Below are positions 41,854 to 50,692 of a stretch of DNA of 55,277 bases, piece by piece. The stretch lies in contig DBNM01000122.1 in NCBI GenBank assembly GCA_002299135.1, positions 1 to 55,277 of the forward strand. Direction: 5' to 3'. Source of the DNA: Candidatus Neomicrothrix sp. UBA672. Lineage in GTDB: Bacteria > Actinomycetota > Acidimicrobiia > Acidimicrobiales > MedAcidi-G1. Each line of letters opens with the position of its first letter. Position 1 is the first letter of the stretch. The position numbers were made by a program, and so were the translations under genes. Under the pieces are notes generated by a model that had not been told where the DNA came from, did not search any database, and was given only the letters and a program-made list of their open reading frames with translations.

Positions 41854-43947
41854 ATGAAGGCAGATAATCGGGGTAAATTAACTAGGTCACTTGCTCTGCG
41901 TCACGTTTTTGCTTTATCAACGGGAGCGATGCTTTCATCAGGTTTATTTCTTTTACCAGGGTTAGCAGCATCTAAAGCTGGTCCGTCAGCGATTTTGGCT
42001 TATTTGATTGCTGGTTTTTTGGCGATACCTGCCATGTTGAGCGTTGCAGAGTTATCTTCTGCGCTCCCCAAAGCAGGAGGTGCATACTATTTTTTGGAAA
42101 GAGCTTTGGGTCCTTCCATAGGAACTATCGCAGGAATTGGAACTTGGCTTTCTTTAGTCTTGAAAGATGCTTTTGCCTTAGTAGGCATGAGTGCTTATCT
42201 GGTTCTAATTCTCGATTTTAATGGCAAAGCTGTAGCGCTGGTTTTAATAGCTTTTTTCACCTTTGTAAATGTTGTTGGTTCGAAAGTAAGTGGTTCAATT
42301 CAATTATTTTTGGTTGTTTTCGTACTAACAGTGATGGCTTGGTTTCTTACAGAGGGCCTTTTGGAAACCCAAAAACAAGGTATAGACAAGTCTAATCTCG
42401 ATCCATTTTTTACAGAAGGGTTCTCCGGCCTTGTTTCAGTGATAGGCCTAGTTTTTGTTTCATATGGTGGTTTGACAAAAGTTGCAAGTGCAGCCGAAGA
42501 AGTAGATGATCCGTCCTTAAAGATCCCACTTGGAATGTCGTTATCTTTGTTAGTGGGAACCACTCTGTACACACTTGGTGCTCTAGTAGCAGTAGCACTT
42601 TTACCCTCAGCGGTTTTACATGAAGATCTGGCACCTATACATTCAGCTGCCGAAACCATTCTTCCATCCGCAGGAGTCGCGCTTGTTGTTTTAGCTGCGT
42701 TAGCAGCATTCGCCTCAGCAGTGAACGCTGGCATTTTGGCTGCAGCTAGATACCCAATGGCAATGGCGCGCGACGGACTTTTTCCTGAGATAGCTGGGAG
42801 GCTAAGCCGATTTGGAACTCCTGCATTCGGTGTAATCGTTACCGGAATTGCAATAGCGCTGGTGGTTTTGGTTCTCGATGCTGAATCAATTGCAAAACTT
42901 GCGAGCGCTTTTGTTCTTTTAACACTTGGCTTATTGAATATTGCTGTTCTGGTTTTAAGAGCTTCTCATATTCGTTCGTATGCACCTGCTTTTAAAGCAC
43001 CTTTCTATCCGTTAACACAGTTCGTCGGAATAGGTATTTCTATATTTCTAATTTTCCAACTTGGTGCAACTGCCTTACTATTCGTGGTTTTTGTTTTTGT
43101 TGCAGGGTGGACATGGCACCGTCTTTATGCAAGCGGAAAAAGTAAAAGAGCAGGTGCGATTAGGCAGGTTTTTGAAAGATGGGGAGCCGATGCCGATCCA
43201 AAATTGGATCGAGAAATGAGTGCTGCAATGGCTGGTCATGGCTTAAGGGCCGGCGATGATTACCCTGGATTGATTGCCAGAGCTGGAGTTTTAAGCGTCC
43301 CACCCGGAACGACTATCACAGAAGCAGCGGATAGAGCGGCGACGGTTCTCTCTGATTTAATCGGTTTGACCGGAGAGCGAGTAACAGAACAGTTTTTAGA
43401 AACTGGCTCTTTGTGGATCCAACCTTCTAAACAACACCCGACAGCAACCCCAGTCGCCTTGTTTGAAGATATTGAAGAAGATCAACTTGTAATAGTTAGA
43501 GCATCAGAGGGCATTCGTATTCCTGCTTCTTGGGGAGGTTCTGGTGAATGGGTCAACGCTTTATTTTTCCTTGCAGGAACAACTGAAAATCCAGGTCGCT
43601 CATTAAGAGTTGCAGGAGAGCTCGCTGGCCACTTGCATACGGGTGCGAAACTCATAGGATTAGCTCAAACAGAAGCCGAAGTTAAATCAGCCTTACTTCC
43701 TGAGATGACATTCCGTCAATACGCTCTTTTGCCAGAAGGGAAAGATTCAGCGCTTATAGGTTCAAAAGTTTCTGACCTAAAATTCCCTGCCGAAGTTGAA
43801 GTAGTTTCTGTTCACAGAGAAGGTATTCTGATCCAGCTTAATGAAGAACTCTGTTTAGAAGCTGATGATCAAGTAACACTTTTAGGCCCGTCGGAAACGA
43901 TGCCTTCATTAGGTGAACCTCTACCTATCCAAGAGACTCTCGAGTAA
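41854..43947 (+). CDS. APC-family amino acid permease with cytoplasmic EIIA-like and RCK_C-like domains
   Basis: The 697-residue protein starts with an APC-type transporter of about twelve helices (residues 14-425): GAMLSSGLFLLPG in helix 1, SVAELSSALPKAGGAYYFLERALG and SYGGLTKVASAAEEVDDPSLKIPLG. A soluble tail follows. Residues about 485-615 (PPGTTITEAADRAATVLSD, then FFLAGTTENPGRSLRVAGELAGHLHTG) resemble the PTS EIIA type-2 fold, and about 620-690 (ALIGSKVSDLKFPAEVEVVSVHREG, ADDQVTLLGP) resemble the TrkA-C/RCK_C ligand-binding domain. The tail suggests regulation by phosphorylation or a small ligand. The substrate is an amino acid or amine. The domain calls beyond the permease are by pattern. 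It opens the nitrogen island. Confidence 0.82.
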   Translation: MKADNRGKLTRSLALRHVFALSTGAMLSSGLFLLPGLAASKAGPSAILAYLIAGFLAIPAMLSVAELSSALPKAGGAYYFLERALGPSIGTIAGIGTWLSLVLKDAFALVGMSAYLVLILDFNGKAVALVLIAFFTFVNVVGSKVSGSIQLFLVVFVLTVMAWFLTEGLLETQKQGIDKSNLDPFFTEGFSGLVSVIGLVFVSYGGLTKVASAAEEVDDPSLKIPLGMSLSLLVGTTLYTLGALVAVALLPSAVLHEDLAPIHSAAETILPSAGVALVVLAALAAFASAVNAGILAAARYPMAMARDGLFPEIAGRLSRFGTPAFGVIVTGIAIALVVLVLDAESIAKLASAFVLLTLGLLNIAVLVLRASHIRSYAPAFKAPFYPLTQFVGIGISIFLIFQLGATALLFVVFVFVAGWTWHRLYASGKSKRAGAIRQVFERWGADADPKLDREMSAAMAGHGLRAGDDYPGLIARAGVLSVPPGTTITEAADRAATVLSDLIGLTGERVTEQFLETGSLWIQPSKQHPTATPVALFEDIEEDQLVIVRASEGIRIPASWGGSGEWVNALFFLAGTTENPGRSLRVAGELAGHLHTGAKLIGLAQTEAEVKSALLPEMTFRQYALLPEGKDSALIGSKVSDLKFPAEVEVVSVHREGILIQLNEELCLEADDQVTLLGPSETMPSLGEPLPIQETLE

Positions 43948-43968
43948 TCTTGAAGAAAAGGATTTTCT

Positions 43969-45195
43969 GTGTTTTCAGTTGATATGCGTTCACGTTTGGA
44001 TAGCGATGCGGAGCAGATCGATTCAGAAGTTTGGATAAATGATCAATTACCATTTCTTTTAGAACAAAACTCTTTTATTGCTTACGAAGGTGCTCAAATT
44101 CTGGGGTGCGGACCATTAGGCATTAGGGTTTCACAAAAATCATTTACTCTTACTCCTATAGAAGGAGTAATCAAACTAGATATGGGTGTATCTAATGCCT
44201 CTGTAGTAGTTGATTTAGATGAGATTTCATTTTCTGATTTGGTGCAAGACATACAGACTCCTCAATCATTAGCTACTTCCAAAGTGATTAACCTACCTTT
44301 GAAGGAGCATTTTAGATTTTTAAAGTGGTGGCCTGTTCTTAGAGCGATAATTGATGGTAGGTCAGTTCATAAACCAGGTGAGATTGACTTCTTGAATCAA
44401 GACGGAAGCCCTCTTGATTTGAACAGATCTTTTACTCAGGAAGATTCGGACGAAGAAATTTCGTGGTTTTTATCGCAAACCGGTTATTTGCATCTCAGAG
44501 GATGGTGGAGTCAAGAGTTAATGATGGAAATTTCTAACGATATGGATAACGCCATAGGAAAATATGAGAGAGGTGACGGTAGATCTTGGTGGGCGAAGAC
44601 GAAGGATGGAAAAGATCACTGTGTCCGTCTTCAGTATTTCCAGAGCGAATCGGAATCCGTGAAAGGACTTCTTACCGATGAGCGACACGAGAGGATTGCT
44701 ACGATACCTGGAGATGGACACACCATTGGGTGGGATGGAAGTAATGATCAGAATGCAATTGAAGCTTTAGTTAAACCAATAGGAGTGGTTGAGGGGATCT
44801 CTGATCTTCCTTGGCATAAAGACTGCAGTCTTGGAAGACATTCCTATGACTGTTCGTCTATGACGGTCGGAGTTTCAGTTACAGGAGCAGATTCTGGAAG
44901 TGGTCAATTATCAGTGGTAGCAGGTTCACACAGGGCTAATTTGCAACCTAATTTTATTCATCCTTATCTTGATCTACCCATGATTGATTTGCCTACCAAA
45001 ACAGGTGATGTGACAGTTCATTTATCATGCACACTACATATGAGTCATCCTCCTGTAGAAAGAGAAAGACGAGTTATGTATACAAGTTTTGTTTTGCCTC
45101 ACAAAGGTAAAAAAATTGGTATGGATCGGATTTCAAAAGTGAGAGAAGAGGCTTATATGAAAGTAAGTCAAGCTCCGGCTCACAAAATGGATTAA
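43969..45195 (+). CDS. Phytanoyl-CoA dioxygenase (PhyH)-family Fe(II)/2-oxoglutarate oxygenase
   Basis: The start is GTG 43969 with AAGGA about six bases upstream. The 408-residue protein has a C-terminal double-stranded beta-helix with the iron facial triad: His283-x-Asp285 in LPWHKDC and a later histidine, probably His357 in CTLHMSHPP, with Arg nearby (ERERR) for 2-oxoglutarate. The N-terminal 150 residues are not part of the usual core; they contain an SCP2-like beta pattern (IEGVIKLDMGVSNASVVVDLDE). PhyH enzymes hydroxylate a range of small molecules, so the substrate is open. It lies between the permease and a convergent amine oxidase in the polyamine island. Confidence 0.78.
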   Translation: MFSVDMRSRLDSDAEQIDSEVWINDQLPFLLEQNSFIAYEGAQILGCGPLGIRVSQKSFTLTPIEGVIKLDMGVSNASVVVDLDEISFSDLVQDIQTPQSLATSKVINLPLKEHFRFLKWWPVLRAIIDGRSVHKPGEIDFLNQDGSPLDLNRSFTQEDSDEEISWFLSQTGYLHLRGWWSQELMMEISNDMDNAIGKYERGDGRSWWAKTKDGKDHCVRLQYFQSESESVKGLLTDERHERIATIPGDGHTIGWDGSNDQNAIEALVKPIGVVEGISDLPWHKDCSLGRHSYDCSSMTVGVSVTGADSGSGQLSVVAGSHRANLQPNFIHPYLDLPMIDLPTKTGDVTVHLSCTLHMSHPPVERERRVMYTSFVLPHKGKKIGMDRISKVREEAYMKVSQAPAHKMD

Positions 45196-46583
45196 TCTCC
45201 CCGTAATAGATGGGCAATAAGCATTGCGCTTTTGCTGGTTTTGTTTGTCCGTGTTTCCGAAACATCTGCTGAACCCATGAGACGACGACTGGTGCGAACT
45301 CCCAACCAACGTAAAGGTTCAGGCTCCCAGCGTCTCGACTTTACACCTACCCAAGGCAGTGTAACTCTTTCAGTGTCATGCCTTAGGATCAACTCTGCCA
45401 TCGTTCTACCCGCTAAATTCGCTGCTGCGACTCCTTCTCCTACGTACCCGCCAAGCACTCCTAGTCCGGAAGAAGGATCAAAACGTAGTCCTGGAAGCCA
45501 GTTTCTTGGAATTGCGATCACTCCACCCCAACGGTGGGTGATTTTGAAATCACGAAGAGGTGGGAGTAGGTCGATTAATGTTTGATGGATTAATTCGTGG
45601 GATTTTTTGTTTACTTCTGCAGTTTTTCTGATTTCTGAGCCAAAGAGATAGGGTGGCATACCCTGACCACCAAAAGCGATGCGATTATCTTCAGTGCGTT
45701 GACCGTAGATAACTATGTATCTTCCATCAGCAAATGTAGGCCTATTCTTTAGTCCTATTTCTTCGAAGACTTTTTCATCAAGAGGTTCTGTAGCAATCAT
45801 TCTTGAGTAAACAGGTAATAAATCAAGTTTGTGTCCTTTTAGGTTGCGGGTGTATGCCTCAGTTGCTTGAACTATTACTTCTGATTTCACTAATCCATGA
45901 TCTGTTGTTACTTCATTTTTAGAGATATTAATTGCTTTAGTTGATTCGACGATTTGCCCACCTAATTTTTCAACTGCTATTGCTAACCCTCTTACCAAAC
46001 GAGCAGGATCAATTGTTGCTGAAGGTGCGAAGAAAATCCCAGAGAGAACTTTTGTGGCGTTTAAATAAGTGAGTGCTTCATCGCGTTCAAGAAAGCGTAT
46101 TACATCTTCACCAAACCCATTTTCACGGGCAGATTTAATTTCATCACGTTGCCTTTGAGCTTGAGGTTGATTACGAGCCACGCTTATAACACCGCCCTTT
46201 ATAAAACCACAATTGATGCCCTCTTTATGTGTAATTCTTTCAACTTCATCTACAGCATCGAACATTGCTCTTTCAAGTCGCTTAGCTTCACTTTTTGATG
46301 ATTTTGCAGCGTATTTCTCAGTACCACCTGCTAGAGCACCTTCACACCATCCGCCATTACGGCCTGACGCTCCAAAGCCACAGTACTCACTCTCAATTAC
46401 TAGAACGTTTAAGTTTGGATTGGAGGCCAACAAATAATAAGCAGTCCAAAGACCACTGAACCCACCGCCGACTATCGCAACATCAACTGAAAGGTCTCCA
46501 CTAAGTGGGGACCGCTTAGTGACAGGTGGGTCAAGAGTGTCGAGCCAAAGGGAGTCAGGTTGTTGTGAAGGTAAGGAAGACAT
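45192..46583 (-). CDS. FAD-dependent amine oxidoreductase (DAO family, PuuB-like)
   Basis: This 463-residue flavoprotein starts with SLWLDTLDPP, a recurrent opening of gamma-glutamylputrescine oxidase-like proteins, then the FAD motif VDVAIVGGGFSGLWTAYYL, GFGASGRNGGWCEG, and a C-terminal GVLGGYVGEGVAAANLAGRTMAEL. It should oxidise a primary or secondary amine with oxygen. In this setting putrescine or a derivative is the best guess, but other amines cannot be excluded. ATG 46583 is directly preceded by an in-frame GTG (46586). It converges on the PhyH gene with a shared TTAA (45192-45195) and is divergent from an aminotransferase across about 115 bp of promoter space. Confidence 0.85.
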   Translation of the reverse strand: MSSLPSQQPDSLWLDTLDPPVTKRSPLSGDLSVDVAIVGGGFSGLWTAYYLLASNPNLNVLVIESEYCGFGASGRNGGWCEGALAGGTEKYAAKSSKSEAKRLERAMFDAVDEVERITHKEGINCGFIKGGVISVARNQPQAQRQRDEIKSARENGFGEDVIRFLERDEALTYLNATKVLSGIFFAPSATIDPARLVRGLAIAVEKLGGQIVESTKAINISKNEVTTDHGLVKSEVIVQATEAYTRNLKGHKLDLLPVYSRMIATEPLDEKVFEEIGLKNRPTFADGRYIVIYGQRTEDNRIAFGGQGMPPYLFGSEIRKTAEVNKKSHELIHQTLIDLLPPLRDFKITHRWGGVIAIPRNWLPGLRFDPSSGLGVLGGYVGEGVAAANLAGRTMAELILRHDTERVTLPWVGVKSRRWEPEPLRWLGVRTSRRLMGSADVSETRTNKTSKSAMLIAHLLRGD

Positions 46584-46699
46584 CACTTACATGCAACTCT
46601 AAACCTCTAAAAATAGCAAGTAATTGGAATTTGAAGCCGGCTAGCACCGAGACTTCTAAATAGGTAGCCTGATATTAGGTCAACAGAATAGAAGAACAT

Positions 46700-47929
46700 A
46701 TGATTCCTGCCCTATTACATGCCTTTTCGAAACCAACTTCTGAGAATTTTCATACGCTTGTCCGTTCTGAAGGGGTTCGAGTTTGGGATGACAAAGGTAA
46801 CGAATACATCGATGGGCTTGGTGGACTCTGGTATTGCCAGATAGGTCATGGAAGACCTGAGTTGATTGATGCAATAACTGAGCAATTACAAAAAATGAGT
46901 TCGTATCACACTTTTGCTCCTATGGGGAGCGATGTATCAGATGCAGCAGCTGAAAGAATCCGTTCTGTTTCACCTTTTCCAGATGGTCGTGTTTTTCTCT
47001 GTTGTTCGGGTTCTGAATCAATTGATACTGCAATAAAACTATTGAGAAAAATACCTATATTAAGAAAACAATCAGAACGTCAAATCATCTTGAGGCGTGG
47101 GCGCGGTTATCACGGTGTAAATATTGGCGGAACTACTATGCAGGGAATCTCGGCTAATCGAGAAGGCTGGGGTGAATTGTTTCCAAATGTAATAGAGATT
47201 GATCCAACGAATATTGAATCTGCTGCCTCAATATTTGCAGAATATGGTGAACAAATAGCAGGAGTTGTAACTGAACCACTGCAAGGTGCTGGAGGAGTTT
47301 TCCCACCACCGTCTGGGTATCTCGAAGGTTTGAGAAGGTTATGCAATGATTACGGAGCACTTCTTGTCTTTGATGAAGTAATTACTGGTTTTGGTCGAAC
47401 TGGCAATTGGTTTGCCTCTGATACTTATGGTGTGAAACCCGACATCATAACTTTCGCAAAAGGTGTCACAAGCGGTTACCAGCCTTTAGGTGGAGTATTA
47501 CTCAGTAGGACAGTTTGTGATGTGCTTGAATCTGATCCAGATTTCACATTTATGCACGGTTATACCTATAGCGGACACCCGGCAGCATCGGCAGCTGCTA
47601 TAGCGAATATAAATATCATCGAAGACGAAGGATTAGTTCAGAGGGCAGAAGTCATAGGCGACAGACTTTCTGGAGGACTTAAAGCTTTAGAGAAAGATGG
47701 AATTTTTTCTGAAGTACGAGGTGTGGGAGCTATATGGGCTGCCCAGGTTACTGATGCATCAACTGAGCAGGGTTTAGTCATACGCGACAAGATGACTGAA
47801 ATGGGAGTGATCTGTCGGGCCATAAATGGAGCGTTGGCGTTTTGTCCGCCATTAGTGATAGAAGAAAATGATATTGATTCAATTATTGATACTGCTGCAA
47901 AAGCAGTTGAAGAGGTTACCGCAAAGTGA
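46700..47929 (+). CDS. Class III PLP-dependent aminotransferase (omega-amino acid/polyamine type)
   Basis: This 409-residue fold-type I aminotransferase has the cofactor aspartate block LLVFDEVITGFGRTGNWFAS, the Schiff-base Lys254 in TFAKGVTSGYQPLGG, the CCSGSESIDTAIKL loop and YSGHPAASAAAIAN. The class covers putrescine, beta-alanine, GABA and taurine transaminases. Context (agmatinase, PotABCD, PuuB-like oxidase) favours a diamine or a product such as 4-aminobutanal or GABA. It starts the plus-strand operon; its stop overlaps the GTG of the next gene (GTGA at 47926-47929). A paralogue lies at the window end. Confidence 0.9.
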   Translation: MIPALLHAFSKPTSENFHTLVRSEGVRVWDDKGNEYIDGLGGLWYCQIGHGRPELIDAITEQLQKMSSYHTFAPMGSDVSDAAAERIRSVSPFPDGRVFLCCSGSESIDTAIKLLRKIPILRKQSERQIILRRGRGYHGVNIGGTTMQGISANREGWGELFPNVIEIDPTNIESAASIFAEYGEQIAGVVTEPLQGAGGVFPPPSGYLEGLRRLCNDYGALLVFDEVITGFGRTGNWFASDTYGVKPDIITFAKGVTSGYQPLGGVLLSRTVCDVLESDPDFTFMHGYTYSGHPAASAAAIANINIIEDEGLVQRAEVIGDRLSGGLKALEKDGIFSEVRGVGAIWAAQVTDASTEQGLVIRDKMTEMGVICRAINGALAFCPPLVIEENDIDSIIDTAAKAVEEVTAK

Positions 47930-49020
47930 AACGTCCACCCATAAGAATTCTTGAGCTTTCTGGAACACCTGAAAGTATCGGTCATGAGCATGGGAAGACT
48001 TTTGCAGACGAGATCCGAGCTTATACAAAAGATAGGATCAACCTAGTTTCTTCAGGTTTGTGGTCGGGTGGATCAATATCGGAAACTGAAGTTATAGAAC
48101 TTGCTGAATCTATGCTGCCAGCCCATCGAAAATTTGATGAAGATTTGCACGCGGAGATGTTGGCTCTTGCTAATGCTGCTGGGATTTCGCCAGCAGAAGC
48201 GGTAATAGTTGGAGGTTTTACGGACTTTGTTGATGCTGTAAGAGCGACAATAGGAGTGGAAATACCTGGAGAACTTCAAGAAGATGATTGCACATCAATG
48301 ATTATTCCTGATTCTCGAGCTGATGGTTCAGGATTTTTAGCTCAAACATGGGACATGCATGACACAGCAACTGATCATGTGTTACTTCTAAAGATTACTC
48401 CTACCGATCAACCCGCCAGTCTGATATTTACTACTGTGGGGTGTCTTGGGCAGCTGGGAATGAATAATGCAGGTGTTGCTGTCGGTATTAATAATCTCAC
48501 CTGTCTAGATGGAAAATGTGGTGTCACTTGGACTTCAGTAGTTAGGGGCATGTTGAAAGCTGAAAGATCAACTGATGCTTTGAATGTGCTTCTTGAAGCT
48601 GATCTTGCAGGCGCTCATAACTATTTGATATTTGACAGTTCTGGTGACGGCTACAACATTGAAGCTATGCCTTCTGTCAGACCTGTTAACACACTTGGTC
48701 CAGATCCATTAGTTCATACGAACCATACGATTCAATCTGAATCCAGCGATGTTCAAGCTGACCGTGATGCTTCTCTTTTAGAAAACTCAGTTCGTCGTTT
48801 AGAAAAGGCTCAAAAAATTTTAGAAGAAGGAATTATTGATTCAGATCGTTTAATGACACTTACGCGAGATCCTGAAGCAATTTGTCAAACTGCTAAAGAA
48901 CCATATTTTATTGAATCTAGTGGTGCAGCAATTATGAGACCAGCTACTCAAGACTTTTGGGCATGTTGGGGTAGACCAGCTGAGAACGAATATCAACGCG
49001 TTGACTGGTTCCATGGATAA
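47926..49020 (+). CDS. C45-type Ntn hydrolase (acyl-CoA:6-aminopenicillanate acyltransferase-like)
   Basis: This 364-residue protein matches the AAT/C45 family: the start HRILELSGTPESIGHEHGKTFADEI-like region, then EDDCTSMI with candidate nucleophile Cys122, QTWDMHD, TTVGCLGQLGMNNAGVAVGINNL and VHTNH. These are self-processing N-terminal nucleophile enzymes; cleavage would occur before Cys122 to leave it as the new N-terminus. Known members hydrolyse or form amide bonds, including penicillin acyl transfer and carcinine cleavage. Here it may remove an N-acyl group from an amine or amino acid; the substrate is inference. It is coupled by GTGA with the aminotransferase and followed by a GNAT acetyltransferase and agmatinase-like enzyme. 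Confidence 0.8.
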   Translation: MKRPPIRILELSGTPESIGHEHGKTFADEIRAYTKDRINLVSSGLWSGGSISETEVIELAESMLPAHRKFDEDLHAEMLALANAAGISPAEAVIVGGFTDFVDAVRATIGVEIPGELQEDDCTSMIIPDSRADGSGFLAQTWDMHDTATDHVLLLKITPTDQPASLIFTTVGCLGQLGMNNAGVAVGINNLTCLDGKCGVTWTSVVRGMLKAERSTDALNVLLEADLAGAHNYLIFDSSGDGYNIEAMPSVRPVNTLGPDPLVHTNHTIQSESSDVQADRDASLLENSVRRLEKAQKILEEGIIDSDRLMTLTRDPEAICQTAKEPYFIESSGAAIMRPATQDFWACWGRPAENEYQRVDWFHG

Positions 49021-49678
49021 AGAACCGTTTATTCATTTGGGTGAAACTTCAGGAATCAGATATATGAATCCTCTAGTTGATTGGGTGGTAGGCATGACTC
49101 AATTGGAACTGTCGTCATTTCCTACCTCTGACCCCGAAGACCTTTATAACGAGAGCGAACTAAAAGCATTGATTGAAGATTTTTCGGAAGGATGTTTTGT
49201 CGGTTTTGACCAAGAGAACATAGTCGCTATGGGGCTCGGTATTAGAGTCCACTTTGATCTTGAGAAACCTCTTCACACAGTGCATGACATAGTTCCCGGT
49301 AATGGAACTTCTGGACATCATCAGGACGGAGATTGGTATTACGGCACTTCAATAGCGGTAAGTCAGCAATATCGGAAACGTGGTATTGGAAACGAGCTTT
49401 ACAAGCTAAGAAAAGAAGTTTGCCAGTGTTTTAATCTCCGAGGAATTGTTGCTGGAGGAGTTATGCCTGGATACGTCGACCACAAGAATGATTATTCAGC
49501 GGATGAATATATAGAACTAGTTCGGAAAGGTGAAATTTATGACCCTACTCTTACGTTCCAGAGGGATAACGGGTTTCAACTTGTCTGTGCGTTACCTAAT
49601 TATATAGTTAACCCTGAGATTGATAATAACGCTGCATTAATAGTCTGGCAGAACCCCGACTATGAGGTGGTTAACTGA
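49013..49678 (+). CDS. GNAT-family N-acyltransferase
   Basis: I start this 221-residue protein at ATG 49013, which overlaps the end of the C45 gene; an in-frame TTG 49001 is an alternative. The acetyl-CoA-binding motif A is visible as SIAVSQQYRKRGIGNELYKLRKE (Q/R-x-x-G-x-G). A loop HHQDGDWYYGT precedes it, and RGIVAGGVMPGY follows. The acceptor is an amine by family; in this locus polyamine acetylation is plausible but not shown. Its stop overlaps the next ATG (ATGA), so acyl hydrolase, acyltransferase and ureohydrolase are tightly coupled. Confidence 0.78.
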   Translation: MDKEPFIHLGETSGIRYMNPLVDWVVGMTQLELSSFPTSDPEDLYNESELKALIEDFSEGCFVGFDQENIVAMGLGIRVHFDLEKPLHTVHDIVPGNGTSGHHQDGDWYYGTSIAVSQQYRKRGIGNELYKLRKEVCQCFNLRGIVAGGVMPGYVDHKNDYSADEYIELVRKGEIYDPTLTFQRDNGFQLVCALPNYIVNPEIDNNAALIVWQNPDYEVVN

Positions 49679-50652
49679 TGACCAATATCAATGAAGGGGA
49701 TCAAGCGTTCAGGAGCGATTCCTTAAAGGGGAAAGAATCGGAAATGCCTTTTGGAGGGGCTCTTTCTTTTCTCCGAAGAAAGTACACAAGAGAAATTGAT
49801 TCAGCTGACATTGTCGTGTCGGGTATACCATTCGATATGGCGACGTCGAATCGTCCAGGAGCTCGCTTCGGACCTAGAGCTCTAAGAGCGGCATCAGTAG
49901 GACTTGCTGAACTAGATGCATACCCATTCGGTTTCGACCCATTTGATTTTGTTGCTGTAGCAGATTATGGAGATTGCTATATCGATTATGGCTATCCACA
50001 GAATGCAACAGATTTAATTGAACGCCATGCTGACCAAATCTTAAACACAGACTCGATGATGGTAAGTATGGGAGGCGATCATTATGTTACTTACCCACTT
50101 TTAAAGGCTCATGCAAAAAAGTTTGGACCCTTGTCTTTAATACATTTTGATGCCCATTGTGATACGTGGCCTGATGATGGAAATCGGCTAGACCATGGAT
50201 CGATGTTCCTTCGGGCTGTGCGTGAAGGAATAGTCGACCCAACAACTTCGGTTCAAATTGGTATTAGAACTCATAATGAGGACACATTTGGTTTCACTGT
50301 TTTGGGGGCTCCGTGGGTCCATAGAGAAGGCATTCCTGCAGTTATTGAAGTGATTAGAGAAATTGTTGGTGATAGATCAGCATATTTGACCTTCGACATT
50401 GATTGTTTAGACCCAGCATTTGCACCCGGGACTGGAACTCCTGTCGCTGGTGGTCTTAGCTCTGCTCAAGCCCTTGAAACGATACGTTCACTTGGAGAAT
50501 TCGAAATTGTGGGAATGGATCTTGTTGAAGTAGCTCCGCAATATGATGTTGGCGAAATCACGGCTATCGCTGGTGCCACGATTCTTCATGATTTCATTTG
50601 TTTACAGGCAGTTAAAGCTGGAGCTATTCCTTTACCTTTTGGAAGAGTTTAG
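49678..50652 (+). CDS. speB: Agmatinase-family ureohydrolase
   Basis: This 324-residue protein shows the binuclear manganese site of ureohydrolases: SMGGDHYVTYP (His135), HFDAHCDTW (Asp158, His160, Asp162) and TFDIDCLDPAFAPGTGTPVAGG. Agmatinase splits agmatine to putrescine and urea. The family also includes guanidinobutyrase, guanidinopropionase and formimidoyl-glutamate hydrolases, so the substrate is not fixed by these motifs; neighbouring PotABCD supports agmatine. Normal length. ATG overlaps the GNAT stop. A 40-bp gap leads to potA. Confidence 0.88.
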   Translation: MTNINEGDQAFRSDSLKGKESEMPFGGALSFLRRKYTREIDSADIVVSGIPFDMATSNRPGARFGPRALRAASVGLAELDAYPFGFDPFDFVAVADYGDCYIDYGYPQNATDLIERHADQILNTDSMMVSMGGDHYVTYPLLKAHAKKFGPLSLIHFDAHCDTWPDDGNRLDHGSMFLRAVREGIVDPTTSVQIGIRTHNEDTFGFTVLGAPWVHREGIPAVIEVIREIVGDRSAYLTFDIDCLDPAFAPGTGTPVAGGLSSAQALETIRSLGEFEIVGMDLVEVAPQYDVGEITAIAGATILHDFICLQAVKAGAIPLPFGRV

Positions 50653-50692
50653 AATATGGAATCCGATTTCTACTTTAGAGAGATAAAACAAG

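Noticed and set aside
42300..42734. Long minus-strand frame (144 codons) inside the amino acid permease
   Set aside because: It is the complement of a clear permease coding region with family motifs, and its own translation shows only Ala/Thr/Pro-rich sequence without a recognised fold.
46640..46699. Short inverted repeat CCTGATATTAGG upstream of the class III aminotransferase
   Set aside because: Arms are only three bases, too short to support an operator call.
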